DNA from: Absidia repens
Lineage: Eukaryota > Mucoromycota > Mucoromycetes > Mucorales > Cunninghamellaceae
DNA length: 64,000 nucleotides
Direction: 5' to 3'
Assembly (NCBI GenBank): GCA_002105175.1
Contig: MCGE01000006.1
Location: 1,736,001 to 1,800,000 of the forward strand
The number at the start of each line of letters is the position of its first letter. The first letter of the stretch is position 1. Under the pieces are notes generated by a model. The model saw only the letters and a program-made list of their open reading frames with translations, was not told the DNA's origin and searched no databases. Both the position numbers and the translations under genes were made by a program. This document shows positions 38,141 to 51,090 of this stretch, piece after piece.

Positions 38141-38494
38141 ATGTTTAAGAAGGAAGCTTCAAAAAAGCATCATGGGTTTGCTTTTTTACCTACTTCAGAT
38201 CATATCCTTCCATTGGATACGATCAAAGAAAAGTTTATCAGTACATGTCGAGGGCTCACCTGGCCTCTCTTCAAAAAGATTCTCAAAGCTAATTTGGCGC
38301 TAACGATTGCATTAGGTTTGATGTTTTATCGTCCTCTCATGGAAATTGCTAGCGTCTCTACTGCTTTGGCACCTGTCGCTGTGGAATTTATTCTTCCGTC
38401 AAGATCATTGGGATTTATTGCGGAGGTAAAAAAAATATACAACGCCATCAGGATAAAATAAAATAGCTTATTCTGATTTTTTTTTTTCTTCGTC

Positions 38495-38531
<37 letters not shown>

Positions 38532-41500
38532 CAAACTAGGATGCAATCTTTGGTGTATTCATGTGTGTAGTTTCCGCTGCATTCACCATTCTTGGGACCT
38601 ACTGCGCTTCATTGGTGCGGGATGCTAACGACAGTACTTTTGCCCAACCTGCAGTCTGCGGAATCTTAGTTGCGTTTCTTATCGTTGGTGCTTTTATCCT
38701 TAATTACGTCCGTGCCAAAGTACAACAAGCAAATGTTGGAGGTTAGTTTTGAAAATGAACGTGATTAGAGAAACAAAAAAACAGACATTAACCATTCGTT
38801 TGTTTGTTTAGGCATGTTGTCGGCCCTCATTATGGTTCTCAACTTGACAGGTGCCGTTTTGGATCGTACGTGGACTCCAATCCATGTAGTAAGTATAAAC
38901 TATACAAAAAAGTATTAGCTGGATCAAATGGGATCGATCGTGAAACTTACTCCGTTTTTGTTTTGTTTAATGTTTACAGGTCATTTCCTTACTATCAGCA
39001 ATGGCGGGGTTCACACTTATGTTTTTGGTATCACTCCTAATATCACCTGAAAACAGTACAACGGTCTATATACAAGAATTGGTCAAGATGATGGACATGT
39101 TTGATACCACTGCTCGTCAGCAAGTTAATGGCTTCTTCCATACTCATCAACAAAATCTCATGGACTCCGACTCTAGTTTCATTCCCGATCCTCCAGCTTT
39201 GGTACACAGGAAAACCGATGCTTTGTTAGTATCACTCATTGACAAGAAACGAATGGCACGAAGGGAAATATCATTCAATGCTGTATCGCCAGTGGACGTG
39301 AACGAATTGACAAAAATCATCAAACGACTCCGGGTCCCTTTACAAGGCATTGCTATTGCTCATACCATGGAATCCAATATGCGCAAAATTGAATTACTAC
39401 AACGAGTGGACGAAATACGTTACAATCATCACCATCGCCCAGGTCATGCAAAGGAATCAACAACCGCTTATTCACCTGAGACTGTCCGCTCATCACCGAC
39501 TCCGAATCAGCATCTTGATGGCCCCAACAATATTCCAAATGATCATTCTCTCATTGAAGAAGAAAAAAAACATGGCGGACTTGATCTTGTCTCGGCATCA
39601 GCTATCGGCACGACCAATGGGCACAACTCTCAATTACCACCTTCTCTAGGCAACAGCAAAACTAGCATACTACTCAACGATCGATTCAGTTCTTATGGAC
39701 CAGGCTCTTTAGCCAACCGACCTTCTTGTGACACAGACGATGAACAACAGTCGGATCAGGCCGATAGCGCCCAAGCAACATCCACGCCTTTATCGGTTTC
39801 TCTGGATAATGGTGCCTTCAACTTTAGCCGCCGACGTCAACAGTACCTCAACATTCTCAAAAAAAGCCGACACATTTACATCGATCTCATGTCAGCCTGC
39901 TCTGTTGCCGTTGCGGAAGACATCAAACGACTTCAACGAATGCAAGGTATCGACCCAAAATATCAAGACAAGCCCTTCTTTTACAAATACCTATTTGGTC
40001 GTGGTGACAAACGGCGCCCTAGCATGGCTGATAGATATGACCCAAACAAGGATCCTGCTGGCCCTCTCCTTTTTGCCATTCAACAATTTGACGCTCAACG
40101 ATTGACTGGACTCAAAACTTTATACAACGAAGATCGCCAACCTCGCCGAAGTCTTTTGCTTATCTTGAAATTCCAATTCAGTCTTCGTACTTATGCTGAA
40201 AACCTTTACACCATCTCATCTCTCATCCACGACATGGAGCGTGTTCGCACCCGACGCCGCTTTTGGTTACCAAGTTTGTCCATTTGGAAATTATTTTGGA
40301 AACGACGTGAAAGCTCGTACGATCTTGACTCACCTAGTGGATTGGCACAGCAGGCTGGTAACTCGAATATGCAACGCACAATGACGCAACATACTGCTCT
40401 TATTCAATCGATGATTGAGAATGAACCATTTGGACCGAAGAATGGAATGACGACAGCGACGGCGATGGGTGACATGGGTGGGATGCTCGGCCCACAGGAC
40501 CAAAACAACATTATGGAAAAACGCCAGCAACAATATCGCAACAACACTAATATAAGTGACGATTTGGATGACGGCTATGAGGACTCTGACGATGAATCTT
40601 ACGACTGCGACGATCCCGGCCTTCCAACCTTGAACACCGCTTCTGGAGGTCATACACGACAACAACGGCATCATCGACGACGACAACGACAACAACGGCA
40701 ACAGCGATTCGCTCACGCAGACAGTAACACCGAACTTGCAAGACAGCTCACGCTTCCATCCCGTGGTCAAGTCGTTTGTCCTCAGGATAACACCAACACC
40801 TGGTTTCATCAACATGACCGACCGAAACGACGCGCTAGTCAACGATGGCAAGCCTTCTTACGACGACGTAGAAACCAACCCGACGACAACGAAAAGGAAG
40901 ACGATGATATTGAACAGCAAACATCGCAAACCAATTTGGTACGGGTAGGCAAACTTGCAGTGTGGCGAAAACAAATCGGGCAGCATGCAACAACAACAAC
41001 ATCGGTGACACCTTCTGTATTGATGGATCCTTCCAGCTATCATGATCCGGATGCCTCGTACCCGGTCACTCGCGCCCAACGGTTCTTTTATGTTTTATGG
41101 GGGTTTGGACGGAATTATATCTACACTAGCGATACGTTGTTTGCCTTCCGTGCCGCCGTTCTGGTCACTGCACTGACGTTACCTGGTTTCCTGGAGGAAT
41201 CGCTGGAGTGGTACAATGGTGCAAGATGTCAATGGGCGACGGTGGTGGCTTTGATTTGGATGGGTCCCTCTGTTGGAAGTAGTCTTTTTGGGTAAGGCAT
41301 ACATCGAGTATAGAACAGTGCATCGCCCAAATGACTAAACATGTACTATTTTTTTATTTTGTTTATCTTTAGAACAATGCTTAGAACCATTGGAACACTT
41401 GTAGGTGCAGCTGCCGGGCTGGTCATATGGGAAATCTGTCAAAAAAAGGTGTGGGCTATTCTCGTGGTCACCTACATTGTCAATTTGCCATTCTATTTTC

Positions 41501-42615
41501 TTTATACTTTATCTGTCTTTTGGCGTGCCACTGGTCTCTTCTGTTTGATCACCGTCACTTTAAGTAAGTACCCAAAATAAAGACATATGATGACTTGAAA
41601 TGGCTGACTCGTAGTTGTTTTATTCGGCAGTTATTGGCTATGGATATGTTTATGCAGCTACTGGTGTGAAAACAACCGTCTATCAAATTACCTATTATGT
41701 ATGTATGAACTAAAAAAAAAGGATGGGGGTTTTTTTTTCATTAGGTATATTACTAACCCTTTTTTTTTTATTTGCTATTATTAGAGAATTGCATCTGTTT
41801 TAGCCGGTGTTGCAGCAGCCATGACGATTTCTATTTTCCCATACGCTCATACAAGCAGGGTGCAAGTACGTCATCGGGTGTCGTATATTCTCGGTGATAT
41901 CAGTGTGCTGTATACTTCTCTCATGGGGATGTTATTGAAAGGATCGCGCTACGACCATCAAATCAAGGACACCAACCAAAAGTTGTTTCGCTCGTTCGCC
42001 AATACTATTCGCCAGCAGATCCATGTGACCCGCGCCTTATTGGATCAAAGTCATTATGAACCTGCCTTGCGCGGTGTGTTTCCCGAAAAGAAATACCTCA
42101 AACTTTTGCAAGTCATGGATACCATGTTGAACTTGATGCTACAAATGGAATTGGCACTGGAAAAGGTGGATTCTTCCTGGCGACTGACGATTGTTAATTT
42201 CTCATGGACTGAACGAAAAAAGATGGTAAATCATTTAGGAGAGCCTCAAAAGACGGTCGCTTGTTTTTTTAACCCTCCTTCCTCTTTTTTTTTTTTTTCT
42301 CTTTTCTTTTATATATATATATAGATTTCTGCTTTTTTAACGGCGTTACAGCTGGCCTCCAATGCTCTTATGAACAAGACACCACTTCCACCATATATTA
42401 TACGACCCACGACAGCAAGACGGACATTGACGGACAGAGTGCGACAAAATGCTACTTTCAGTGAGCGGCGATTGGCTGACCCTAATTACACCTATTACAG
42501 TACCTATTTGATGAATTCTGAACAACTGGCTGTAGAAATCGAAGTTTTGGTGGCCACCGTACGGGACCTTGTGGGATCTGATAGTATTAGTGTTTTGTTG
42601 GAGTATATTCATTGA
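38141..42615 (+). CDS. Bre4/ArAE-family large membrane protein (putative aromatic acid exporter-like)
   Basis: Eight exons: 38141-38425, 38540-38741, 38812-38888, 38980-41291, 41373-41563, 41631-41698, 41785-42225, 42325-42615; 1288 residues. The N-terminal half-domain has about six membrane segments (ILKANLALTIALGLMFY, DAIFGVFMCVVSAAFTILGTY, VAFLIVGAFILNYV, VISLLSAMAGFTLMFLVSLL). A long hydrophilic region with His/Gln/Arg and acidic runs (about 200-890) follows. A second membrane half begins at SDTLFAFRAAVLVTALTLPGF and ends with a helical soluble tail. This two-half layout is that of fungal ArAE_2/FUSC-like proteins, including brefeldin A sensitivity protein Bre4. Transport substrate is unknown. 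AATAAA is at 42753. Confidence 0.8.
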
Positions 42616-43499
42616 TAATGTTGTAAAATTAGTTTTAGTATAGTTTAGTTTAGTTTAGATTAGTGATATATATATATATATATATATATATTTATTTTTT
42701 ACCCTCCATACCCTCCAGTTCCTTGTAATTTTTAGCATTATTATGTAATCTCAATAAATATCTATTTGTGTTTTTTTTTATCCATGTAAACAAAAAAATG
42801 ATATCTGTGTGATCAATATTTGATTATGATATGTGTGTATGATTTATCACTGTGATTCGATATCTGTTGTAACATCGTCTAACATTTATGTCGGAATTAT
42901 TTCTTCGACTCACATTTCAAACCAATATTTATTTTTCCTTGAATATCAATATAATCTTATCACTCTTTAGGGGACTTCTGAAAAAAATAATCTGAAACGA
43001 TAGATTCGCATATAAACTTCTGCTGATCATGAATCACAATTTTCTTTTCTTTTCGGGATAATGGGTACCGCAAGAAACTGCGTACCAAAGTACGAAATGT
43101 CAAAGATAAATACTATTGCCCTACTTTTTCTTTTCTTTTCTGTACTCTCTCCAATCGCAGCGCTGATAATAACGATTTTGCCCCAGAAAAATGCGAAATA
43201 AATACACACAGACACACACACATATATATATATATATAGCAGGGCACTGAGAACAATACTTGGGTGTAACAGCTAATACCCAGTCTCTCCCTCTTTTTTT
43301 TCGCATGCAGCCTCTAAGGCTCTTGTTTTTTTTTGGATCCATACATATATATATTGACGCCAATTAGGCTGGTATTGTGCGCAACGACTGACTGACAACG
43401 CCTAATACTAAGTCTCGCCCCCCTTTTTTTTTCTCACAGGCGCTCCAGGCACATTCATACCCAATCAACTAGACAGACTAAATATATGAGATACTAATG
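42616..43499. other. Intergenic 3' of the ArAE gene
   Basis: TTTAG tandem and TA(n) microsatellites near 42640-42690. A degenerate direct repeat of about 50 bp lies at 43265-43320 and 43393-43450 (shared CTAATAC..AGTCTC...TTTTTTTT). No gene supported. Confidence 0.4.
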
Positions 43500-43860
43500 G
43501 AAAAAGGTCAAGATAGATTTTTATTCAGATGCAAATAAAAAAATAATGACAACTAGCGTTAAAACTAAGCTAATAAATGTTCCCTAACACTGTCCTTAGG
43601 TTGAAGATAAATCTAACAAAGATCCCAAATCCAGATCCAAAATGACAAGGGTTTCCCATGCATGTTCGTTTTGCAATTTCAAATGCCCCTGATTTACATT
43701 CTAATGCTAATCCAAGTCGACCATCACCTCATTGAGGTTATCACTGAAGAAAGAAAAATAGAGAAGAAAGAAAAAGAGAAGAAAGAAAAAGAGAGAAGAA
43801 AGAAATTCATGGAAGCGGAGTATAAATGTGCCAGTCGATTTTTTTTATTACCCTGGAGAA
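43500..43860 (+). repeat. Dispersed repeat, partial copy D
   Basis: Carries the conserved module of copies A-C only: TTTTATTCAGATG, CTAAGCTAATAAATG, CCAAAATGACAAGGGTTT and CCCATGCATG, then the AAGAAAGAAAAAGAGAG purine tract. The upstream subrepeat zone of copies A-C is not evident. Confidence 0.6.
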
Positions 43861-44564
43861 GTAAACAATGGGACAAAGCGTTGGACTTGCTGGTTGGGAC
43901 TCCACGAAGCAGCCTATTCATTATCTCATCCACGTTTTCGCCTCCGAGCAATAACCACCCCCAACCGACGGAGTATTTAGCATGACGGTTGGACCTCAAA
44001 CGACCGCCCATTAGAACGTGAAACGCCGGCTGTGTCAACTATTGATAGCGAATAAATCTATGACATCCTCTAGGCGCCAGGAACTCTCTATTCAATGTAA
44101 TAAAAAAAATACAATTAGGTGTATTGTAACATCCCAGTTAAATGTTCATAAAGAGTCGGCTCGTAAATCAATCGTAGAAGAACTGTCGCCCGATCAAAAA
44201 AAAAAAAAGAAACGCATGCAATTGTAACATCGCCAATAAACATTTTATGCAAGCTTTCTTTGATACACTAAAACTAAAACATTCCAGAAGCACGAGCGAA
44301 ACCTTTTCTTTTCTGGATTTTTTTTTTATGCATAAAGAAAAAAAGATGGAATGAACAAAATGGTGAGGTTCAAGTTTAGGCGGCGTTTGGTTTTTTTCAA
44401 CTATTACTTTACTACATGGCTTTTTTTGCATTGATGAGAACAAAAACATCACCAATATGACACTATCGTTTCAAACTAGGTTGAAAAGCCACAGAAATAA
44501 ATGGCAATTAAAAAAGCAGTTTTTATCCAACACTCTCTTTCACACACTCTTTCAACGAAAAATA
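43861..44564. other. Intergenic, no supported gene
   Basis: Short overlapping frames only. T-rich and A-rich runs near 44195-44207 and 44318-44329. Confidence 0.35.
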
Positions 44565-44831
44565 ATGAATCAAGGAAAACAAGAAAGCTATTCCAATCCT
44601 TTGACAGGACGAAGATACTCTGGCCCAATGGTAAATGCCGACCAAGTGGATCAGCAAGAATGTAATCCCAAGTCTCAAAATGTGGGTGGTAGTCATGGTC
44701 AAACACGAACTGGATGTAACTTGGAGTTCTCTGGACCGAAGGTGGATCTTGACCGAGTAGATCAATGTGAAGAATCCATGAGACATCATCATGCTACTGG
44801 AGGAGACATGAATCAGCGAAGTGCTCCATGA
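44565..44831 (+). CDS. Small hydrophilic unknown protein with an internal duplication
   Basis: Uninterrupted frame of 88 residues from the ATG at 44565. An upstream in-frame ATG at 44457 would make 124. The sequence is rich in Gln, Asn, Gly and Asp. Two related segments of about 15 residues, YSGPMVNADQVDQQE and FSGPKVDLDRVDQCE, share xSGPxVxxDxVDQxE about 40 residues apart. No signal peptide, membrane segment or known domain. The internal repeat argues for genuine coding sequence. Function unknown. Confidence 0.45.
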   Translation: MNQGKQESYSNPLTGRRYSGPMVNADQVDQQECNPKSQNVGGSHGQTRTGCNLEFSGPKVDLDRVDQCEESMRHHHATGGDMNQRSAP

Positions 44832-45639
44832 GGGAAAGAAAAGAGCAAAAAAAAATAGTAGGAACAGCTGCCCAATCGAAAGACAGACATATCTGTTTAG
44901 ATTGATTAGTTTGAAAGGAAAAAAAATAAAAAATAAAGTTAGTTTAAAAGTAGTACTAAAAGCGTACATTGGTATTTCCTAAAGTGATTGAAAAAACAAA
45001 CGAATGGGGTCTTCTACTATTTTTAAAAAAAGATTCGATCGTTACACATACAATCAATTAAGTCGAGAGCAGTGATTGGAATAGAAAGCGGTGATTCAAT
45101 AAACGGGCCGGGACAAAAAGGGTTGTGTTCAGTAGTAAAAGTGATGGGAGGTACCTGCAGTTTTTTTTTTTTTTTTTTTTTGCAATTCGTTAGATTAAAA
45201 AAAAATTGTAGATCCAAAAGAAGTCATATATTTAAAGCTGCATCAATGTATTTGATAAAGAAAAAAACTTATTTATTTATATTGATATATGTGAACAATG
45301 ACTTTTTCAATGTAGTGCATTTTTATTTCATTTGATTATATTTTCAAACGCCGCCTTGATTTGGGAGTGGGTCTTTCTCCTTTTTTTAAATTTTCGTGTA
45401 ATCCCCTTTTATTTTTTTTCTTTATTCCCCTCTCCTTCACTTTCCTTTTCCTTTTTTTTTTTTCTCTTCTTCTCTCTTTCGATTTTTTCTTCTTTTTCTT
45501 CTTTGTTTTTCCCTTTGTCAAGAGATTACACTCTCCTTCATCACCAAACACAGCATCATTCCCTTTTTACTTGGTACAAGTGTTCTGTGAACATTGTCAT
45601 TCATCCGTCCCTCCTTTCACCCTCTCTTAGACTCTCCAA
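44832..45639. other. Intergenic, promoter of the kelch gene
   Basis: T20 run near 45161-45181 and a very long C/T-rich tract (about 45395-45525) upstream of the kelch start codon, typical of strong fungal promoters. Confidence 0.45.
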
Positions 45640-48600
45640 ATGAACTCACTCTCGTTTTTATTACTCACTTTGTTTGCTTTGACTTGGTCAACATCCACTG
45701 TGCATGCCTACTTTTATGTGCCCAATTTTATGAGCACGTTGCCCTTTGGCGGTGGTATGGCGACTGCTCAACGCAACAACTCCATGATTCTATTTGGTGG
45801 CGAAACTGACTCGACTTCATACACCAACACCCTTTATCAACTGACCCAAAACTCCACTGGTTATACATGGGAAGCTTTACCTCAAAAGAATGCCGCTCAA
45901 GGCGTTGTTTACGCCCAAGCTATCGTGTCAAAGGATCAGTCGAGTTTGATGGTAATCGGTGGTCAAGGAAACTTTACTGCTACTGCTCCTTCTAACCCAA
46001 CAAACGGAACCAACTCAACAGCCGCATCGAATACCACCACCTCAGCTTTACCTCTTCAATTACAACTTTACAACTTCGCTTCCGCCAGCTGGTCAACCTA
46101 CACTCCCAAAGCCGGTGTAGAGATGCCCGGAAATCGTAAACTCTTCAGCGCTACCTATATGGATTCTTCCAACAAGATTTATATCTATGGTGGTGCTTCC
46201 AATGAACAAAATGTATACGGTGACCTTTGGGTCATGGATGGTACGACTGCTGCATTCACAAAATTGAAACCATACTATACTCGCTATGGACATACTGGTT
46301 CCATGACCAGGTAACGAAAAAGAAAACTAGTTACTATTTGTTTTTTCTGGGTTGTATTTTTTTTTTTTTTGTACGTGTGTATACTAAACTTTATTCTCTA
46401 TTCTATAGTGATGGCAAATTGGTGATTCTCGGTGGTGCCATTGTTACCGGTGGTAAAAGTACACTTGCCTCTATGAACCAATTGACTGTGTATGATGTCG
46501 CTTCCGATTCGTGGTCTATCGTCAACACTTCTGGCAATGTGCCTTCTCCTCGTAGTGACCATAGTGCCGTCATTAGTAAGTTTATCTTAACCAACCTTTC
46601 AATGATCATTATTTTAATCAATATTTCTTCCTTTCACTGATAGCTTCCGATGATAAGATTATTATTCTTGGTGGTAAGTACTTTCAATCAAACAAATAGA
46701 ACACTCACTTTCTCTCTCTCCCCTCCTTTACCTCTTACCTCTTACTAATACCATTTTTCTATTTTTAAACTATAGGTGATAGCGGTGCTGCTGCTCGATA
46801 CAAGCAATTTACTCGCTCTGTTGCTATTTTGGATACCAAGACCTGGACCTGGACTATTCCTAATATGCAGGGTATCCTTCCTTCGTCTCGTTCTTATGCC
46901 AGTGCAGCTATGCTTGATGGAAAACACGTTACCTTTGCCTTCGGTAAGCCCTTTCATCCATCCCTTAAACACCTCTCCCACTACCACCACCACCACTACC
47001 GATATAATATTGATTATTTTGATTAATTGAATTATATAGGTTCCGCTTTGAACGTACAATACAACGATATCAACGTGATGGACGTTGCATCCAGCTCATG
47101 GCTTCAATCCTTCAGCAACAGCGATGACTCTGATTCCTCAGGTCTTTCCACTGGTGTCATTGTTGGTGTGACCATTGCCTGTGTTGTTTTATTGGTGATC
47201 ATCTTGTTCCTTCTTTGGAAGTTCCAAGCTTACATTCGCTTTTTGGTTACTCGTATTCACTCTGATATTTGGAAGCCAAGGTAAATAATATATCTCTTTA
47301 TGTATAAAAATGAAATTTTGTTCACTTTGTACTTACATGTTAATTTGTAATATATTCTAGATCTGGTGAACCTATTTGGGCCGAAACTTGTCGTATTGTT
47401 TTCCAAATCTTCTTCATCTTCATCTTTGCCATGTTTTTGGTGTTTGTCATCAAACAAGCTATTGATAGTCCCAATGTCATTCAACGTATCGAAAATGCAG
47501 CTGCTCAAGTTGATTCTCCTGGTACGTATTTCTCATTTAATTACAATTTTTATTTAAACACATTACTCATGTATCCTCTCCTTTTTTTTTTTTTTTTTTT
47601 ATACATAGACGTTCGATTCTGTTTTGATGGGTACAATGTTAACGCCGCTAACCCCAACGATATGAACAACCCCGGTGTCGCATGTCAAACCGATGTCGGC
47701 TACTCTTGTAACGAATATGTCCAAACACTCGACATGTCAGTCTTCTCTCCCGTTTTCACCGATCATCTTGGTCACGTACAATGTTATCTCTTCCGTGCTC
47801 CAAACACCTTCAAATTGGCATCAACATCTGGCCAGAACAATGGCTCACGTTTGATTTTCACCATGTACGGCGACCAATCGATTACCGCTGCACGTGTCCA
47901 CATCTCAGTTTACCCCAAGGCCATGGACCCCAACGCATACGTTTACGGCATCAACGACGATACACCCGTTCTTTTAGACCAAGCCGATGTGCTCAGCTGG
48001 CAAAACGACGAACGAAACGATGTCTCGGCCAACAACATTTACTCTGTCGAACCATTCACCTACAGCGCCCTTTCCTACGAAATCGCCGATCATCGTTACT
48101 TGCAAGACGTCGGATGGAACTACGTCGGCTTCTTACCTATCAGCAACCACACCCCTGAAATTTCTAGCGATTTCCGTTCCGAAGCACCCAACCCTCAATA
48201 CACCCTCAACCATGCGGATCTCGGCGTGGTTGCTGTATCTCCTGATGCCTTTACTGAAATCATCAACCGTGAAGTCAAGATGTACACTCTTCTCAACGCC
48301 CTTGGGTTCGTTGGTGGGATCTTTGGTCTTTTGATTGCCGTGCAAGCCTGGTTGTTTGGTTTCCGTCCTCGCAGTCCCTGGGGTGTTGTCCACCGATGGT
48401 CCATGGGTGATATGAAGCGATCTCTTTTACGCGGGTTACAAAACAAATTCAAGACGACCGATGCGGCAGGGATTCCGCTGGTGCATCCTGTCCACAAACG
48501 CTTCAGTGTCAACGACTTCAACAACCTGGGTTACGAATCCGAAACGCAACGTATCAGTCGTGTCGAAGAACGTATGCAGGTGATGGAATTGTTGTTCAAG

Positions 48601-48921
48601 GCTTACTATGTGGACGATGAAGTGTTCCGTTCTCTCGACAATGCCAACAAAAACGCTCCTCCCGGTTATGATCAATCCCACCGTGCCGGTCCTCTCTTCC
48701 CTTCGTCTGAAAAGGTCGATTTAGCCGCAACCACAGGTGCTCAACGTCAATACCAAGGAGGTCAAGCTGTCCCCATGGGCGCCGGTAGTCAACCCTCCTC
48801 TCCTGGTCGATTCTCTCACATGTTTAACCATCGTAATAGCGTCAACAGCGATTCTTCCTCTCATCACCATTTGACCGGTGGTGCCCCACCAACTGACAAC
48901 GTCCATATGCGGGATATCTGA
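45640..48921 (+). CDS. Kelch-repeat ectodomain multi-pass membrane protein
   Basis: Seven exons: 45640-46310, 46409-46575, 46644-46673 (30 nt), 46776-46943, 47040-47280, 47361-47521, 47609-48921; 916 residues. A signal peptide (LSFLLLTLFALTWSTSTVHA) precedes a kelch beta-propeller with blades NSMILFGGE, SLMVIGGQGN, KIYIYGGASNEQNVYGDLW, KLVILGG and KIIILGG. Many N-x-S/T sites lie in the TAPSNPTNGTNSTAASNTTT loop. Membrane segments follow: GVIVGVTIACVVLLVIILFLLW, IVFQIFFIFIFAMFLVFVI, then after about 230 residues LLNALGFVGGIFGLLIAVQAWLF. The tail is cytosolic and Ser/His-rich. Kelch ectodomain proteins are common in Mucoromycota, but function is unknown; a cell-surface role is inferred. AATAAA at 49149. 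Confidence 0.78.
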
Positions 48922-49389
48922 AGTGATATCCGTCCATTTTAGTGATACTTCCCCCTCCCTCCCTCCTTTCCACCACCCCCCAAAACTAGTTTTATTATTA
49001 GTCTTATTATTATTATTATTACAACTTTTACATTCCCGCCCCCTCTTCGCTTTATTTTTACTTTTTTTCTTCTCTCTCTCAACCCACACCCTGCTCCTAT
49101 TTTAGGTTATTCTACATCTGTTTTTTTTTGTCACACTTTTCATTCTTCAATAAATTCAATAAAAAAAATCAATATATCAAGGACCCAACTTCTATACGCA
49201 TCTAGACCAGTGTTCTAAATTTAGACACATCACTTTTTTTTTTTCGGTGAATCATTGTAGTAAAACAGTAATAATAGAAGAATCATATGATATGGTTAAA
49301 AAAAATAATGGATGTTTTTATTTTGGTATATATATAAAAAAAAGAAGGAGGCTATAATGACAATTCAACAATTATATACTACACTACTT
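48922..49389. other. Convergent intergenic region, kelch / mtTFB
   Basis: TTA(n) microsatellite near 49005-49020, poly(A) signals for the kelch gene at 49149 and 49158, AT-rich elsewhere. Confidence 0.45.
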
Positions 49390-51090
49390 CTACTCTAATG
49401 ACCTGGGATTGGAGTCTTCAATGAGCACTTGGGGTCGTAATGGCCATTGATCAAATTTGATCGCCACTTGATCTATTTGTTCTGCTGTCATGTCACAGAT
49501 TTGGATGTTGGTGTCGAAAGAAAGTCGGTCAAGAATGATATCCGCCCCAGGTCCCAAAGTCCTAAAATGCCAAGACAAAATGAGATTCAAGTGGTGTACC
49601 ATGTCACCCACCCAGTCAATCGGATTCTTTTTTTTTTTTTTTTTTTTTTCACTTACCGAACCACTTTGTTCAGAGAGAACCGCTGCATCACGAAGAGATG
49701 TTTCAGCACATATTCAAAAACATCCCAATCGGCTAAAACCACATTTTTTTTTTTTAAATGAGTGAGTGATGACCTCTCTGTTCCCCTCCACCCATTTCTT
49801 TTTTATTATTATTATTATGATTACCTTTGATTTTGACTATTGGCCTAGGAAGGATGTATACCAAATGATAAAGTTCCTAATAAAGAAGACAATATTAAAT
49901 AATATAAACTGTTGATGTGTCATTTCATGGAGAATCCATCACTATTTACTTTGGGATACATAGCATTGGACTGGGTCGAGTAAATCAAATCGATTTCGGC
50001 ACATGCTTCCGTCACCACACTCATTTTACATCTTGCTTTGGATCCACGAGATGCGGTAAATTTCTAAAAGAAAAAAGAGTGTTTATGCATTAGTCTTTTG
50101 TCACTTGTTGAGGTTCAAGGAAGTTGGAATCTCCTTACCTCGTAGAGCTGATCAGGGATCCATAGTGCCATTGGTATTCTACCCATTGAATGTAATGCCA
50201 TTTTATTCACAATACATGTCGCGAATTGAGCCAGTAATTGTTCCCCTTTGGATGATTTCGGTAATGTGCCTGTGAAAAAGATGTTTTGGTTGACTACAAG
50301 GCACTCCAACACAAACACATATACCGCAAAAAAAAAAAAGAAGAAGAGAGGTTGAATATGAGGTGTATGTGTCAGATGGAATAGAAGAGGAGAAAAATGT
50401 TACCTTTGTTCCAGGCACGGGTCATCAAAGAGCCAAGGTACGCCTTGTCTTTTAATTCCACATAGGTTTCCCAATCATAGCCATCTTTTTTCAGGGGTCG
50501 AATGACGCCTTCACTTTTGTCCGCCAATGACTAAATGTAAAAAAGAGTTTAGTAGGACGAACTAGGTAACGCATAATAAGATAGTGCGTTATTTCCCCAC
50601 CCCCACCCGCCCATTTGTCTTTTTTTTTTTACCTTTATTTGCTTGTAATACGGGACATTCGGCTCGAGAGAATATATTGAGTTGAAGCCGCCATTAAATA
50701 AAGCCGATGTCCAAACACCCAAGCCTACAAAGAGAGGAAAGAAGTCCATGTCACCTCACATTGCGAATCATGCAAAGACCATTTACTTCTTACCTGGATA
50801 GATTTCGACAGCTGTCAATTCTGCTAATTGTACATTCGTCCATTTGGTATGTTGCCGCAGTCTTTTGAATCCAATTTCTACAAAACACACAAGTTGGTTG
50901 CATAATTCGATTGACAGAAGTAAGTAAAGGGGAAATGGCCAAAAGTACTTTCTTTTTTTTTTTTACCTGCCGTTTCTACATCAGCGATAGTACAACGTGG
51001 CAAGTTGCGCGGTGTTTTGCCTCGAAATTGCTTACTCCATGTTTCAAACGTAGGAATCTTGGGAACTAAGGAGGATCGTACGGATGACAT
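49390..51090 (-). CDS. Mitochondrial transcription factor B (mtTFB/Mtf1, rRNA dimethyladenosine transferase fold)
   Basis: Nine exons, complement(49390-49561, 49657-49732, 49825-49876, 49950-50063, 50139-50269, 50404-50530, 50633-50724, 50794-50877, 50967-51090); 323 residues, near yeast Mtf1. Motif I is ELTAVEIYPGLGVWTSALFN, then YSLEPNVPYYKQI, the SAM-binding region of the KsgA/Dim1 family. The C-terminal half has SRGSKARCKMSVVTEA, then TLGPGADIILDRL...MTAEQIDQVAIKFDQWPLRP, as in mtTFB proteins. Family role: melts mitochondrial promoters with the phage-type RNA polymerase. The YPGLG loop departs from the GxGxG of active methylases, as in Mtf1. No clear presequence beyond MSSVRSSLVPK. Confidence 0.78.

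Noticed and set aside
40330..40851. 173-codon minus-strand open frame
   Set aside because: Antisense to the large exon of the ArAE gene over a low-complexity Arg/Gln/Asp region.
42660..42690. TA repeats as CRISPR-like or origin elements
   Set aside because: Simple TA microsatellites, common in this AT-rich genome; no spacer structure.
45332..45643. Phe/Ser-rich open frames before the kelch gene
   Set aside because: Products of a C/T-rich promoter tract read in several frames; low-complexity, no start context.
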